Of a stretch of DNA of 42,149 bases, positions 31,308 through 39,743 are shown piece after piece (the first letter of the stretch is position 1; each line of letters opens with the position of its first letter). Position numbers and translations under genes: made by a program. The notes beneath the pieces are model-generated. The model saw only the letters and a program-made list of their open reading frames with translations. It did no database searches and was not told the origin of the DNA. The DNA lies in NCBI GenBank assembly GCA_003154115.1, contig PMCF01000140.1, forward strand, positions 1 to 42,149. Reading direction: 5' to 3'. This stretch comes from Anaerolineae bacterium. Lineage in GTDB: Bacteria > Chloroflexota > Anaerolineae > Fen-1058.

Positions 31308-31604
31308 CTAGTCTTCGACGCGCACAATCAAAAAGCGCAGAATCTCTTCGCTGAGCCGGAACTCACGTTCCAACCCGGCTAAAGCCTGCGCCGGCAACTG
31401 CGCCAGAAAAAACACGTACTGGCCTTCAGTCAGCTTGTTGATCGGATACGCCAAGCGTCGACGGCCCCACACATTGGTCTGTGTGATCGTGCCGCCAGCG
31501 GTGGTCATCCAGCCCTTCACTTTCTCGACAACGCCGGTAAAGCCGGCTTCATCCAGATCGGGGCGGAACACAAGCGTGACCTCGTATGGGCGAGCGTTCG
31601 CCAT
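31308..31604 (-). CDS. rpsF: 30S ribosomal protein S6
   Basis: The protein has 98 residues from ATG 31604, preceded by AAAGGAG. S6 signature: RPYEVTLVFRPDLDEAGF, VWGRRRLAYPINKLTEGQYVFFLAQLP and LRFLIVRVED. It partners S18 on the 30S platform. It is the first gene of rpsF-ssb-rpsR. The promoter at 31707-31735 leaves a leader of about 100 bases, in which S6:S18 autoregulation is known in other bacteria; I could not confirm the motif here. Confidence 0.96.
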   Translation of the reverse strand: MANARPYEVTLVFRPDLDEAGFTGVVEKVKGWMTTAGGTITQTNVWGRRRLAYPINKLTEGQYVFFLAQLPAQALAGLEREFRLSEEILRFLIVRVED

Positions 31605-31706
31605 TTTTAACTCCTTTCCTCGGGATTGCCCCCAGACGAACCTTCGCCGGGAGCGGAAAGTGCACCGACTTGTTTGTATCGATTTCAAGTCATGCAACGG
31701 GCCGGG

Positions 31707-31735
31707 ATTTTATCACGGCACAGGGGTTTTGACAA
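31707..31735 (-). promoter_or_regulatory. Promoter of rpsF-ssb-rpsR: TTGTCA-17-TAAAAT
   Basis: The -35 TTGTCA (31735-31730), a 17-base spacer and -10 TAAAAT (31712-31707) begin five bases after the stop of the upstream histidine kinase gene. Confidence 0.75.
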
Positions 31736-31739
31736 GGGG

Positions 31740-34700
31740 TCAGCGAATCGTCGTCACTTCCAAGATGTCGCCAAACGGCACGAGGAGATAGAACGTCGCG
31801 CCCTCGCCGAGTTGGCTTTCCACCCATACGCGTCCGTGATGCCATTCGATGATGGACTTCACAATGGCCAGGCCCAGACCGGTGCCCTTAATATCGACGG
31901 TTTCGCGCCGTTTGACGCGGTAGAAGCGCTCAAACAAGCGCGCCTGATCGGACGGCGCGATGCCGATGCCGGTGTCTTTCACCGCGATGACCATCGCCGT
32001 GTCATGTTCGTCCACCGAGACCGTTACCGATCCACCGGCTGGCGTGTATTTGGTCGCGTTGTCCACCAGATTGGTCAAGGCATGTTTGATCAAGCCATGA
32101 TCGCCGGCGATCATGCGCTCGGACAGTTTGCCGGTACGCAGCATCAAACCGCGTGACAAGGCCAGCGGCTTCGTCGTCTCGACCACGGCGCGGGCGATGT
32201 CGGCCAACGAACACGCCTCGCGCACCATACCCACGCCCGCTTCAATGCGCCCCAGATCGAGCAGATCGTCGATCAGCTCCGTCATCTGTTCGATGCCGGC
32301 CATCACCTTTTCCGTGTAATCTTGCTGCTTGGGCGACAACGGCCCCACCATCGGCAGCATCGTCGCATAACCGCGCATGTAAGTTAGCGGCGCGCGCAGA
32401 TCGTGACTGACCGTCGCGACGAACTCACTCTTCATCGCGTCGAGTTCTTTCAAGTGCGTAATATCGCGCATCACCGCCACGCGGCCCAACGTCTGTCCCT
32501 CGCTATTGATGATGGTTGACGCGCTGCCATACAGCGTGCGGCCATCCCCCAGTAAAATTTCTTCTGTGCGGATATCGAGACTGCCCGACGAAAACAGCCG
32601 GGCTACCGGAGCTTCCGACCAGACCTCGGTGACCAGCTGGCCAATCGCCGCCCCGCGCTCTAATTCAAACGCTTGCTCCGCCGCCGGGTTGCACAACAAC
32701 ACCCGATTGTCTTGATCGGTCACGATGACGGCATCATTGGTGCTGGTGAGCACCGCTTCCAATTGACGACGCCCATCTTCCGACGCTTCATACAAGCGCG
32801 CGTTCTCGATCAAGATCGCGGCCTGCCCGGCGATCGTCGCTAGCACATCGACTTCTGATTCGGCAAACACGTGCGGCGCGGGATAGCCCACCCACAACAC
32901 GGCGATGGGGCGTGTTTGGCGCAGCACGGGGAAGGCGGCCAGCGCTTTCAATCCCGGGCCGACCAAACTGGGATCGAGCATGGCGCGCGACCGCGCCCGC
33001 GTGACATTGTCGATCAAGACGGGATCGTCACCGGGGATCGTCAATTTCACAATGGCCCGATCGAGCTGTGTCAACGACTGCGGCCCTTCTCCCTGCAAGA
33101 AAAGATCGCGCATGTCGCCCGTTTCGTTCAACGTGATCAAGCGCGCCACACGCGCCGGACTGGCTTGCAGCACGCCCTCCAAGAGAGGCGGCACGCCCTG
33201 CTTCAGATTGAGCGAGGCCGAGACCGTTTCGCTGACGCGCAGCAAGAGTGATAAATCGCCGACGCGCGCCTTCAAACTCACGCGCATCTGCTCAAACGAT
33301 TGGCCGAGCCGCCCTACTTCGTCATCACGCTCGATCGCAATCGGTTGATCGAGCCGCCCGTGCGTGATGTTCTCCGCCGCGGCCGAGAGTTCTTGAATGG
33401 GGCGTGTGATGGCGCGCGTCAGAACCAGAATGCCCACCGACGCGAGAATGAGCACCACGAATAACAGCCCCAGCAACGGCGCAGACAGCTGCACAGCCAG
33501 TTCCAACACACTGACGCGCGGTAATTCGATGGCCACCGTCCAGTTACTGCCGGGGGCCGGTTCCACGAACAACAAGCGCGGCGTACCGTCGGGGAAGCGA
33601 TCATCATACAAGGCCCCGCCATTGATTTGCTCGCTGGGCTTCAACTCGGGATTGAGCAGCCAAGTCTGCATGACTTTGTCGGGCTGGGGATGGATGATGA
33701 TATGATGATTATCATCCACCACGTAACCGACTCCGGCCCCCAGCGTTTGCTGCAAATTATCACGCAGGCGCAGCGCAATAGGATTGCTCTGTAAATTGGT
33801 CCGGCCTACCAGCGCACCCTGCCCTTCGCCGACAGGCGCAACGAAGGTGAGGTAAGCTTGTTGATTGATCGAGAACACCTCACTACGCTGAGGAGCGCCT
33901 GTTTGCAACGTGCGTGAAATCAACGTCTGTTCATCCAACGTAGGGGTTGGGCGCGGATCAGTTGGATAGGTGCCGACGACTCGGTCGGCGGGATCGATCA
34001 GCAACAGCTGCTCAAAATACGGCCCTTGCCGCAGCGCCGACGCGAGATGATCGGCCTGCAGCTGCACATCGCCGGACACCAACTCCGGATCGTCCGCGAC
34101 ACCGGCGATTAAACTTTGACCGTTCTGGAAGAACGTCGCGACATCGTGGGCCGCGGTCTCAGCATCACGTGCCATCTGAGTAACGGCCTGAGCCGTCGCT
34201 TGCCGCAAGGCGGTAATACTGACCACGCCGATCAGCAACACCATGGTGACGAGGGTGAACGCAATGAAAGGAACCAGCAAGCGTCGACTAAGGGTGCGGC
34301 TCCAGACGGGGTCTTGCACCGAGGACGAGCGGCGATGCAGCTGCGACCAGCGGACGTTGATGATTTCTGCCACCGAACCCGACAGGAAACCCTGCATCAA
34401 GGTCGGCAAGAAAGCGGCCAGGAATAACGGCCACGCGTAATTCAACGCTTCCAGCGGACGGCCCCGCGTGTAAACGAAGAATGACGGCAGCATGATGGGC
34501 CACGTGATCACCGCAGCGCTGAGGCTGGCCACGAACGGTCGGCGTAGATAAGCTGAGAACTTGCCGCGATAGTTTTGCTGCAAGAGGTAGCTGGTCAGCA
34601 AGCCATAAGCGACCACTTCAAAGCGCTGTGTAATCTGCCCGCTCTGCAAACCGGCTTGCAAGAAAGCGCTCAGGCCGGCTAGCAAGACCGCCGGTCCCAT

Positions 34701-35024
34701 GCCCAGCCACAAACCGGCCAGCAAAATCGGCAGCGCGGCAAACAACGGGGCGGCCGGCACCGTTGTTTGTTCGGGTACGTTGGGAACAGGTTGAAAGTCG
34801 GGTGCGGCGAAGTGCACGGCGATGATATTGCTGAAGATGATGGTGAGGACAGCCAGCCCGCCCAAAATGAGCCATTCGCGCTTGTGCAGGTCGAGGATGG
34901 AACGGCGCAAAGCAAAGATGACCAAGAGCGCCAGAGTCAGGTAAATGACCAGCAATACCTTGCCCTCATCGCGCACAGGAAATTGAATGGAGAAATTAAG
35001 CCCGCCAATCCAGTCGATCTGCAT
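31740..35024 (-). CDS. Large membrane histidine kinase (extracellular sensor, HAMP, GAF, PAS)
   Basis: The protein has 1094 residues from ATG 35024. An in-frame ATG at 35060 lies only two bases after a -10 and was rejected. N-terminal multi-pass membrane helices (residues about 25-200) are followed by a helix and a Cache-like extracellular region (about 250-485). A second helix and HAMP come next (VGILVLTRAITRPIQELSAAAENIT), then GAF (about 590-745), PAS (about 750-860, ending VAVMRDITHLKE), HisKA with the phospho-His in ATVSHDLRAPLTYM and HATPase (LTNLVDNATKYTPAGG, VKDTGIGIAPSD, GTGLGLAIVKSII). All kinase motifs are intact. No response regulator gene is adjacent. Confidence 0.92.
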   Translation of the reverse strand: MQIDWIGGLNFSIQFPVRDEGKVLLVIYLTLALLVIFALRRSILDLHKREWLILGGLAVLTIIFSNIIAVHFAAPDFQPVPNVPEQTTVPAAPLFAALPILLAGLWLGMGPAVLLAGLSAFLQAGLQSGQITQRFEVVAYGLLTSYLLQQNYRGKFSAYLRRPFVASLSAAVITWPIMLPSFFVYTRGRPLEALNYAWPLFLAAFLPTLMQGFLSGSVAEIINVRWSQLHRRSSSVQDPVWSRTLSRRLLVPFIAFTLVTMVLLIGVVSITALRQATAQAVTQMARDAETAAHDVATFFQNGQSLIAGVADDPELVSGDVQLQADHLASALRQGPYFEQLLLIDPADRVVGTYPTDPRPTPTLDEQTLISRTLQTGAPQRSEVFSINQQAYLTFVAPVGEGQGALVGRTNLQSNPIALRLRDNLQQTLGAGVGYVVDDNHHIIIHPQPDKVMQTWLLNPELKPSEQINGGALYDDRFPDGTPRLLFVEPAPGSNWTVAIELPRVSVLELAVQLSAPLLGLLFVVLILASVGILVLTRAITRPIQELSAAAENITHGRLDQPIAIERDDEVGRLGQSFEQMRVSLKARVGDLSLLLRVSETVSASLNLKQGVPPLLEGVLQASPARVARLITLNETGDMRDLFLQGEGPQSLTQLDRAIVKLTIPGDDPVLIDNVTRARSRAMLDPSLVGPGLKALAAFPVLRQTRPIAVLWVGYPAPHVFAESEVDVLATIAGQAAILIENARLYEASEDGRRQLEAVLTSTNDAVIVTDQDNRVLLCNPAAEQAFELERGAAIGQLVTEVWSEAPVARLFSSGSLDIRTEEILLGDGRTLYGSASTIINSEGQTLGRVAVMRDITHLKELDAMKSEFVATVSHDLRAPLTYMRGYATMLPMVGPLSPKQQDYTEKVMAGIEQMTELIDDLLDLGRIEAGVGMVREACSLADIARAVVETTKPLALSRGLMLRTGKLSERMIAGDHGLIKHALTNLVDNATKYTPAGGSVTVSVDEHDTAMVIAVKDTGIGIAPSDQARLFERFYRVKRRETVDIKGTGLGLAIVKSIIEWHHGRVWVESQLGEGATFYLLVPFGDILEVTTIR

Positions 35025-35062
35025 GGCCAGTGTGCATACTGTGTTGTAGGATAAACGCATGT

Positions 35063-35071
35063 ATTATAGCA
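35063..35071 (-). promoter_or_regulatory. Extended -10 (TGCTATAAT) of the large histidine kinase
   Basis: A perfect TGC-TATAAT on the minus strand places the transcript start near 35056, supporting ATG 35024 as start codon. Confidence 0.6.
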
Positions 35072-35123
35072 TTAACCATGGCAAATCAGCGAATCGCTGC
35101 GACAAAAGTTTAACCAAATTGTC

Positions 35124-35152
35124 TTGACGACCACCCACCTTCGTGGTAAACT
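35124..35152 (+). promoter_or_regulatory. Promoter of the leader-rsgA-MFS unit: TTGACG-17-TAAACT
   Basis: TTGACG (35124-35129), a 17-base spacer and TAAACT (35147-35152) lie 30 bases before the leader-peptide start. It is divergent from the large histidine kinase. Confidence 0.75.
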
Positions 35153-35181
35153 CGCCCCATCTTGAAGAAGGAGGCGCATGA

Positions 35182-35247
35182 ATGACAATCGTATTTGCCG
35201 TTGTCCGCGAAAGCAATTCGCTGAGTGCGCCTGTCCTGGCTCGGTAG
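35182..35247 (+). CDS. 21-residue leader peptide upstream of rsgA
   Basis: AAGGAGG (35168-35174) lies exactly seven bases before ATG 35182; the ATG at 35178 is too close to it. The 21-codon frame begins MTIVFAVVRESNS and ends SAPVLAR with TAG at 35245-35247. It is too short for a normal protein, has an ideal ribosome binding site, and is followed by two intrinsic terminators ahead of rsgA. This is the layout of translation-dependent attenuators in which ribosome stalling on the leader changes RNA folding. Bases 35172-35178 (around its binding site) can pair with 35226-35232 near its end. Confidence 0.6.
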   Translation: MTIVFAVVRESNSLSAPVLAR

Positions 35248-35265
35248 TCTCGACCCTACCTATCG

Positions 35266-35303
35266 AACGCCACGGGTGCCTCGGCCCCGTGGCGTTTTTG
35301 TTT
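35266..35303 (+). terminator. Intrinsic terminator 1 in the rsgA leader
   Basis: AACGCCACGGG and CCCGTGGCGTT form a perfect 11-bp stem with a 9-base loop, followed by TTTTTGTTT. It begins 19 bases after the leader-peptide stop. Confidence 0.85.
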
Positions 35304-35311
35304 CCACCGCC

Positions 35312-35367
35312 CTGCTCGGCGTGGATGGTCACCTCCACGCGCCGGATGTTCCCATCCGGCGGAGCAG
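35312..35367 (+). ncRNA. Three-way-junction-like RNA between the two terminators
   Basis: The closing stem CTGCTC/GAGCAG (35312-35317, 35362-35367) encloses two hairpins: GCGTGGA/TCCACGC (35319-35325, 35334-35340) and GCCGGATG/CATCCGGC (35341-35348, 35353-35360). Three nested, perfectly paired stems in 56 bases are unlikely by chance. It may be a ligand- or translation-responsive part of the attenuator. No known riboswitch class is recognised. Confidence 0.5.
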
Positions 35368-35375
35368 AGCAAACG

Positions 35376-35411
35376 CGGCCACGGGTAATGTCCTGTGGCC
35401 GTTTTTGTTTT
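35376..35411 (+). terminator. Intrinsic terminator 2 just upstream of rsgA
   Basis: A perfect 7-bp stem CGGCCAC/GTGGCCG with a 12-base loop is followed by TTTTTGTTTT. It ends 20 bases before the rsgA ATG. Its position in front of the gene argues for regulated read-through. Confidence 0.8.
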
Positions 35412-35430
35412 CCCATGGAGATGACGTGCA

Positions 35431-36432
35431 ATGAGTACGACAGAGCATAACCACCGACAAGGTATCGTCGTGAAGAAGACGCTGGGGAAGTACACTGTCC
35501 GATCGGCTGAGGGCAGCTCGATCGGGTGTGCGCTGGCCGGCAATCTGAGCAAACAACTCCTCTTTTCCACCGCCAATCCCACCTCGATGCGGAAGCGCGT
35601 ACTGGAAGTGAAAGAACTCGATACGGTCGATCCGGTCGCGGTCGGCGATCACGTTACCTATCTGCTGAGCGAAGATGGCACCGGCACGATCACGGAGGTT
35701 CAGCCGCGCCAGAATAAACTCTCGCGGCCAGCCACCGATGGCGGGCGGCAGTTCAAGAAGAAAGGGCCGCTCGAGCAGGTGATGGTCGCCAATGTCGATC
35801 AGATCGTCGTGGTCATGCCCGCGGCCAATCCGCCGCCGAGTTGGGATCTGCTCGATCGGTATCTGGCGACCGCCGAGGCGAGTGCCGTACCGGCGCTGAT
35901 CGGTTTCACCAAGGCCGATCTGCTCACCGCCGATCTCTCACAAGAGATCGAGATGTACCGGCAGATCGGCTATCACGTGATCGTGACGAGCGCAGTCAGC
36001 GGCCTGGGCGTCGACAAAGTGAAAACTGCGCTGAAGGATCGCGTGTCGGTGCTGTGGGGCAAATCGGGCGTGGGCAAGACGAGTCTGCTCAACGCCATCG
36101 AGCCGGGGTTGGGCCTGCGCGTCAAGGCCGTCAACGATCACAACAGCGAAGGCCGCCACACCACCGCGCATCTGGAAATGTTCGATCTATCGTTTGGCGG
36201 CAGCGTGATCGATACGCCGGGCCAGCGCGCGTTCAAAATCTGGGACAACGTGGAGGACTTCGCCCACCTGCTGCCAGAGATGCGGCCTTTCCTCGGACAC
36301 TGCAAGTTCGGGCTGGACTGCACCCACACCCGCGAGCCGGGCTGCGCGATCAAGTCGGCGGTGACGCAGGGTGCCGTGAGTCAACGGCGCTACGACAGTT
36401 TCCTCGGCATGCGGGATTACTTCACAGCATGA
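35431..36432 (+). CDS. rsgA: Ribosome small subunit-dependent GTPase A
   Basis: The protein has 333 residues with GGAG ten bases upstream. An N-terminal OB domain (GTITEVQPRQNKLSRPA) is followed by a circularly permuted GTPase: G4 GFTKADL, G5-like VTSAVSGLG, then G1 LWGKSGVGKTSLLNAI, G2 region HNSEGRHTTAHLEMF and G3 VIDTPGQR. The C-terminal zinc site is HCKFGLDCTHTREPGCA. RsgA is a late 30S assembly and checking factor. An extra-long basic segment (GRQFKKKGPLE) lies between the OB and GTPase parts. It is preceded by a leader peptide with tandem terminators and followed by an MFS gene, which is unusual for a housekeeping factor. Confidence 0.94.
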   Translation: MSTTEHNHRQGIVVKKTLGKYTVRSAEGSSIGCALAGNLSKQLLFSTANPTSMRKRVLEVKELDTVDPVAVGDHVTYLLSEDGTGTITEVQPRQNKLSRPATDGGRQFKKKGPLEQVMVANVDQIVVVMPAANPPPSWDLLDRYLATAEASAVPALIGFTKADLLTADLSQEIEMYRQIGYHVIVTSAVSGLGVDKVKTALKDRVSVLWGKSGVGKTSLLNAIEPGLGLRVKAVNDHNSEGRHTTAHLEMFDLSFGGSVIDTPGQRAFKIWDNVEDFAHLLPEMRPFLGHCKFGLDCTHTREPGCAIKSAVTQGAVSQRRYDSFLGMRDYFTA

Positions 36433-36440
36433 AACAAGCT

Positions 36441-36506
36441 GCAAGATGCAAGATGCAAGATGCAAGAACCACGCACCTGCGACTTGCATCTTGCATCCTG
36501 CATCCT
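36441..36506. repeat. Inverted repeat of GCAAGAT words between rsgA and the MFS gene
   Basis: About three tandem GCAAGAT words (36441-36466) face CTTGCATCTTGCATCCTGCA and neighbours (36483-36506). It forms a long hairpin with few mismatches and no T-run, so it is likely an mRNA-processing or stabilising structure within the operon. Confidence 0.75.
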
Positions 36507-36520
36507 GAAAGGAAGCTAAG

Positions 36521-37777
36521 ATGCGTTCGAAATTCAGTGCTTACTCCGTGTATCTCTTCATGGAGTTTGCGACGTCTTTGTTGTTCTGGATGATCTTCAC
36601 CGTCGAGGCGGTGTATCAAGTCTCGACCGTGGGGTTGAATGCTTTGCAGTTAGTGCTCGTCGGCACGACGGTGGAAATCTCGGCCTTTGTGTTTGAGATT
36701 CCCACGGGCGTGGTAGCCGACGTGTTCAGTCGTCGCCTATCGATCATCATCGGCATGTTCATCATGGGCCTGGGCTTCGTCGTCGAAGGCTCGTTTCCGT
36801 TCTTCGCGCCGATCCTGTTGGCGCAAGTGCTGTGGGGCCTGGGCTATACCTTCACGAGCGGCGCGACCGAAGCGTGGATTGCCGACGAGGTAGGCGAAGG
36901 ACGAGCAGCAGCCGCCTTTCTGCGCGCGTCACAGGTCGGCACGTTCGGAGCGCTGATCGGCATCGGCGCGGGCACGCTGATCGGAACGTGGGGGGTGCGG
37001 ATCCCGATCGTGTTGGGCGGCGCGCTGTTGATGGGCGTGGGCCTGATGCTGATCCTCAGCATGCCGGAAACGGGCTTCAAGCCCGCGCCGCGTGAAAATC
37101 GAAATACGTTTCAGTCGATGGTGCATACGTTCAAAGGCGGACTGCGCCTGGTGCGCGACAAGCCCACGCTGATCAACATCCTGACGATCGGGTTGATTCT
37201 GGGCCTCTATAGCGAGGGATTCGATCGGTTGTGGACGCCGCACCTGCTGAACGACATCACCTTGCCCGCCATCGGTAATCTACAGCCTGTGGCGTGGTTC
37301 GGCTTGATTCGCGCGGTGAGCATGGTGCTGGGCATCGGCGTGACGGAGATCGCGCGGCGACGCATCGATACGAACAAGCACGGGCCGGTAGCGCAGGCCG
37401 TAGCAATTCTGATCGCGGGCATGGTGGCCGGTCTGTTGACGTTTGCGCTAACGGGCAACTTCGTCATCGCGTTGATCGCGTTCTGGGGATTCTCGTCGCT
37501 GCGTCAAACGGTCGGGCCGTTGTATACGGCGTGGGTCAATCAACATACCGAGTCGAGTGTGCGCGCCACGGTCATCTCGATGTCAAGCCAGATCGATGCG
37601 CTGGGGCAGATCCTCGGCGGGCCGCTCGTCGGCGCGATCGGGTTGGCGCTGGGCATTCCGGTGGCGCTCACCATCAGCGCCGTGATTCTGGCGACAGCGC
37701 TGCCGTTGTTGATCAGAACGATAAGGATCGACCGACAGGTAGACGCCACAATCACCGAAGTTGCCGTAACTGAATAG
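36521..37777 (+). CDS. MFS-family permease
   Basis: The protein has 418 residues with AAAGGAAG before ATG 36521. Twelve membrane helices can be placed. The MFS loop motif between helices 2 and 3 is GVVADVFSRRLSIIIG, and the central loop (GFKPAPRENRNTFQSMVHTFKGGLR) separates two six-helix bundles. The ARG-like segment FEIPTGVVAD with a following Arg-rich loop resembles drug/H+ antiporters, but the substrate cannot be read from sequence. It follows rsgA by 88 bases in the same orientation, so it shares the leader-controlled transcript. Resistance to a ribosome-targeting drug is a reasonable hypothesis. Confidence 0.88.
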   Translation: MRSKFSAYSVYLFMEFATSLLFWMIFTVEAVYQVSTVGLNALQLVLVGTTVEISAFVFEIPTGVVADVFSRRLSIIIGMFIMGLGFVVEGSFPFFAPILLAQVLWGLGYTFTSGATEAWIADEVGEGRAAAAFLRASQVGTFGALIGIGAGTLIGTWGVRIPIVLGGALLMGVGLMLILSMPETGFKPAPRENRNTFQSMVHTFKGGLRLVRDKPTLINILTIGLILGLYSEGFDRLWTPHLLNDITLPAIGNLQPVAWFGLIRAVSMVLGIGVTEIARRRIDTNKHGPVAQAVAILIAGMVAGLLTFALTGNFVIALIAFWGFSSLRQTVGPLYTAWVNQHTESSVRATVISMSSQIDALGQILGGPLVGAIGLALGIPVALTISAVILATALPLLIRTIRIDRQVDATITEVAVTE

Positions 37778-37835
37778 TTTCAAAACTTCCCCCCATCGGG
37801 CTGCCTTTTTAGCGAAGAACGTTGAGGTTGAAGGA

Positions 37836-38192
37836 TTACAGGCCGCAGAGACGCAACGCGAGTTCCCGCAATTGAACAGAGCTGACCGGCTTGAGGAGGG
37901 TAACATCGGCTTCGTCGCCAAGCACCTCGGCCTGCCGTTCATCAGCCGTCGTGATGATGACGCGTGTATTAGACAGGCGTTCATCAGCGCGAATTTTTGC
38001 CAGGGTTTCCCGTCCAGAAGCACCGGGCAAATGCAAATCCAGGACAACGAGAGCCGGGACCACACTCGCCAGACGGGCTAAGGCCGTATCGCCCGTCGAG
38101 AAGGATTCGATTTCAAAGTACTCTTTCAGGGTGAGCGAAAAAATCCGATTGAGTTGGGGATCGTCTTCGACAATCATGGCCAGCGGCTTCAT
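37836..38192 (-). CDS. Single-domain response regulator
   Basis: The protein has 118 residues with AAAGGAA upstream of ATG 38192. It is a receiver domain only: acidic pair in AMIVEDDPQLNR, phospho-Asp in LVVLDLHLPGASG, Thr in VIITTADERQ and Lys in LLKPVSSVQL. There is no output domain, so it acts through protein contacts or as a phosphorelay intermediate. It lies downstream of the histidine kinase gene at 38278, in the same orientation, and is presumably its partner. Confidence 0.93.
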   Translation of the reverse strand: MKPLAMIVEDDPQLNRIFSLTLKEYFEIESFSTGDTALARLASVVPALVVLDLHLPGASGRETLAKIRADERLSNTRVIITTADERQAEVLGDEADVTLLKPVSSVQLRELALRLCGL

Positions 38193-38277
38193 GGGATAAA
38201 TTCCTTTTGTAGAAAAACATCTTCATCAAACACAGCCGAATTGAGAAACAGTTAGGCATCAAGGTCGCACTGGCGAC

Positions 38278-39612
38278 CTATGGCTCGAGGGGCAGCACCA
38301 CATTGAAAGTCGTGCCGCGCCCGACTTCGCTGTCCAGCGTGATCTTTCCGCCCATGAGTTCTACCAGTTGCCTGGTGATAGACAGCCCCAGGCCAACGCC
38401 ACGGTTTTCGCTCGTCAGCGCGTTATCGGCCTGCCGAAAAGGTTCAAAGATATAAGACTGTGACTCTTGGGGAATGCCCATGCCGGTATCGGAAACCTGC
38501 AGCACCCAATGCGCCGGATCGGGATACAGCACGTTCACGCGCACTTCGCCTTCTTTCGTGAATTTGACCGCGTTGCCAACGAGATTGATCAGGATTTGCC
38601 GTAAGCGATAATCGTCGCCATAGATTTCTTCCGGCAGATCCGGGGAAATCACCGCGACAAACGCCAGGCCCTTGTTGCGCGCCAGCACGGCCAGGCTGGC
38701 CGTGGTTTGCTGGAAAAACACGGCGGTTGAAAAACGCCTTTTTTGTAAAACCAGCGACTTCGCCTCGATCTGGGCCTCGTCGAGCAGTTCATTGACCATG
38801 GAACTCAGGTAGTTGGCACTTTGGACAATTTCCGAGGCCGCCTCCTTTTGTTGTTCATTCAAGAGGCCGAATGAATTGTCACGGAGCAGTTCGGCATAAC
38901 CCAGCACACCGCCCAGCGGCGTGCGCAGTTCGTGACTGACTTTGGCGAGCAGATGACTTTTGGCGAGGTTAGCTTGTTCGGCGGCGGCTCGGGCCTGCTG
39001 GCTTTCCATCGTGGCCAACTGCGCTTGCCGGTACAACTTCTCCTGTCCGTTGAGAATCACATAGACGATCACGGCTGCCACTAAGAGCAAAAATCCGCCG
39101 ACAGAGGGAGCGACAATCGCGCTGGTCGTTGGATCCAATGATAGAAACCAACTATCTTCAATGCGATGCCCGATCACGATGTTAGAGACGAGGGCGGGAA
39201 CGCAAAACACAATCATCCACAGGACATATTTGCTGCCCAGCAGCAAACCACATAGCAAGAAAACGAGAACATAGCCGATCGTCATGGCCAACAGAACGTC
39301 AGGCACTAAAAAGGGGACGAAAAAGGCAATGGAGGTCGTTGACCCCACAAACAAAACGGTCCACAGGGTCACATGCCCTCTGGATTCAAAGACGTGATGC
39401 AGCAAGGCGATGACGACCGGAGGAACCAGGAGAAAGGCATACCACAGAAATTGAGTATAGGCGGGAGCCGCCAACCAGATGCCCAGGACGATCAATATCC
39501 CGATCGTCATCAGCGTGTAAATAGACTTGGCCATGATACGCCCGAACTGTGCCCGGCGTTCAACTTCCATGGCATCCAAAGCCTTCTCTTGAAGGTCATC
39601 CGAGGTTGACAC
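38278..39612 (-). CDS. Membrane histidine kinase
   Basis: The protein has 444 residues from GTG 39612, which has AGGAG six bases upstream; the TTG at 39633 lacks one. Six membrane helices fill residues about 32-200 (TLMTIGILIVLGIWLAA, VVIALLHHVF, LFVGSTTSIAFFVPFL and others), with no obvious extracellular domain. HisKA has the phospho-His in LAKVSHELRTPLGGVLGYAELL. HATPase motifs are LRQILINLVGNAVKFTKEG, VSDTGMGIP, GVGLGLSITRQLVELMGG and GTTFNVVLPL. It is intact and probably active. A strong promoter precedes it and a receiver-only regulator follows. Confidence 0.93.
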   Translation of the reverse strand: MSTSDDLQEKALDAMEVERRAQFGRIMAKSIYTLMTIGILIVLGIWLAAPAYTQFLWYAFLLVPPVVIALLHHVFESRGHVTLWTVLFVGSTTSIAFFVPFLVPDVLLAMTIGYVLVFLLCGLLLGSKYVLWMIVFCVPALVSNIVIGHRIEDSWFLSLDPTTSAIVAPSVGGFLLLVAAVIVYVILNGQEKLYRQAQLATMESQQARAAAEQANLAKSHLLAKVSHELRTPLGGVLGYAELLRDNSFGLLNEQQKEAASEIVQSANYLSSMVNELLDEAQIEAKSLVLQKRRFSTAVFFQQTTASLAVLARNKGLAFVAVISPDLPEEIYGDDYRLRQILINLVGNAVKFTKEGEVRVNVLYPDPAHWVLQVSDTGMGIPQESQSYIFEPFRQADNALTSENRGVGLGLSITRQLVELMGGKITLDSEVGRGTTFNVVLPLEP

Positions 39613-39671
39613 TGTCAGCTCCTGCCAAGCCAACCAATGAATTCTAGTTCATGGCGCGTCAATTGGTCGAT

Positions 39672-39700
39672 AGTATAGAACGTCCGACTACCTAAGTCAA
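39672..39700 (-). promoter_or_regulatory. Promoter of the HK/RR pair: TTGACT-17-TATACT
   Basis: TTGACT (39700-39695), a 17-base spacer and TATACT (39677-39672) lie about 60 bases before the GTG start, just downstream of the methyltransferase gene. Confidence 0.75.
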
Positions 39701-39743
39701 ATTAACGAGCCGGTAAGAGCTGACCGCGTCTCACTTTTACTAA

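Noticed and set aside
31605-31706. S6:S18 autoregulatory leader RNA in front of rpsF
   Set aside because: The position is right, but I could not place the conserved bulge and stem convincingly by eye.
35178-35450. A 90-codon plus-strand frame upstream of rsgA
   Set aside because: Its ATG is only three bases from the ribosome binding site, the frame runs through two terminators, and the peptide is compositionally odd. The 21-codon frame starting at 35182 fits the spacing better.
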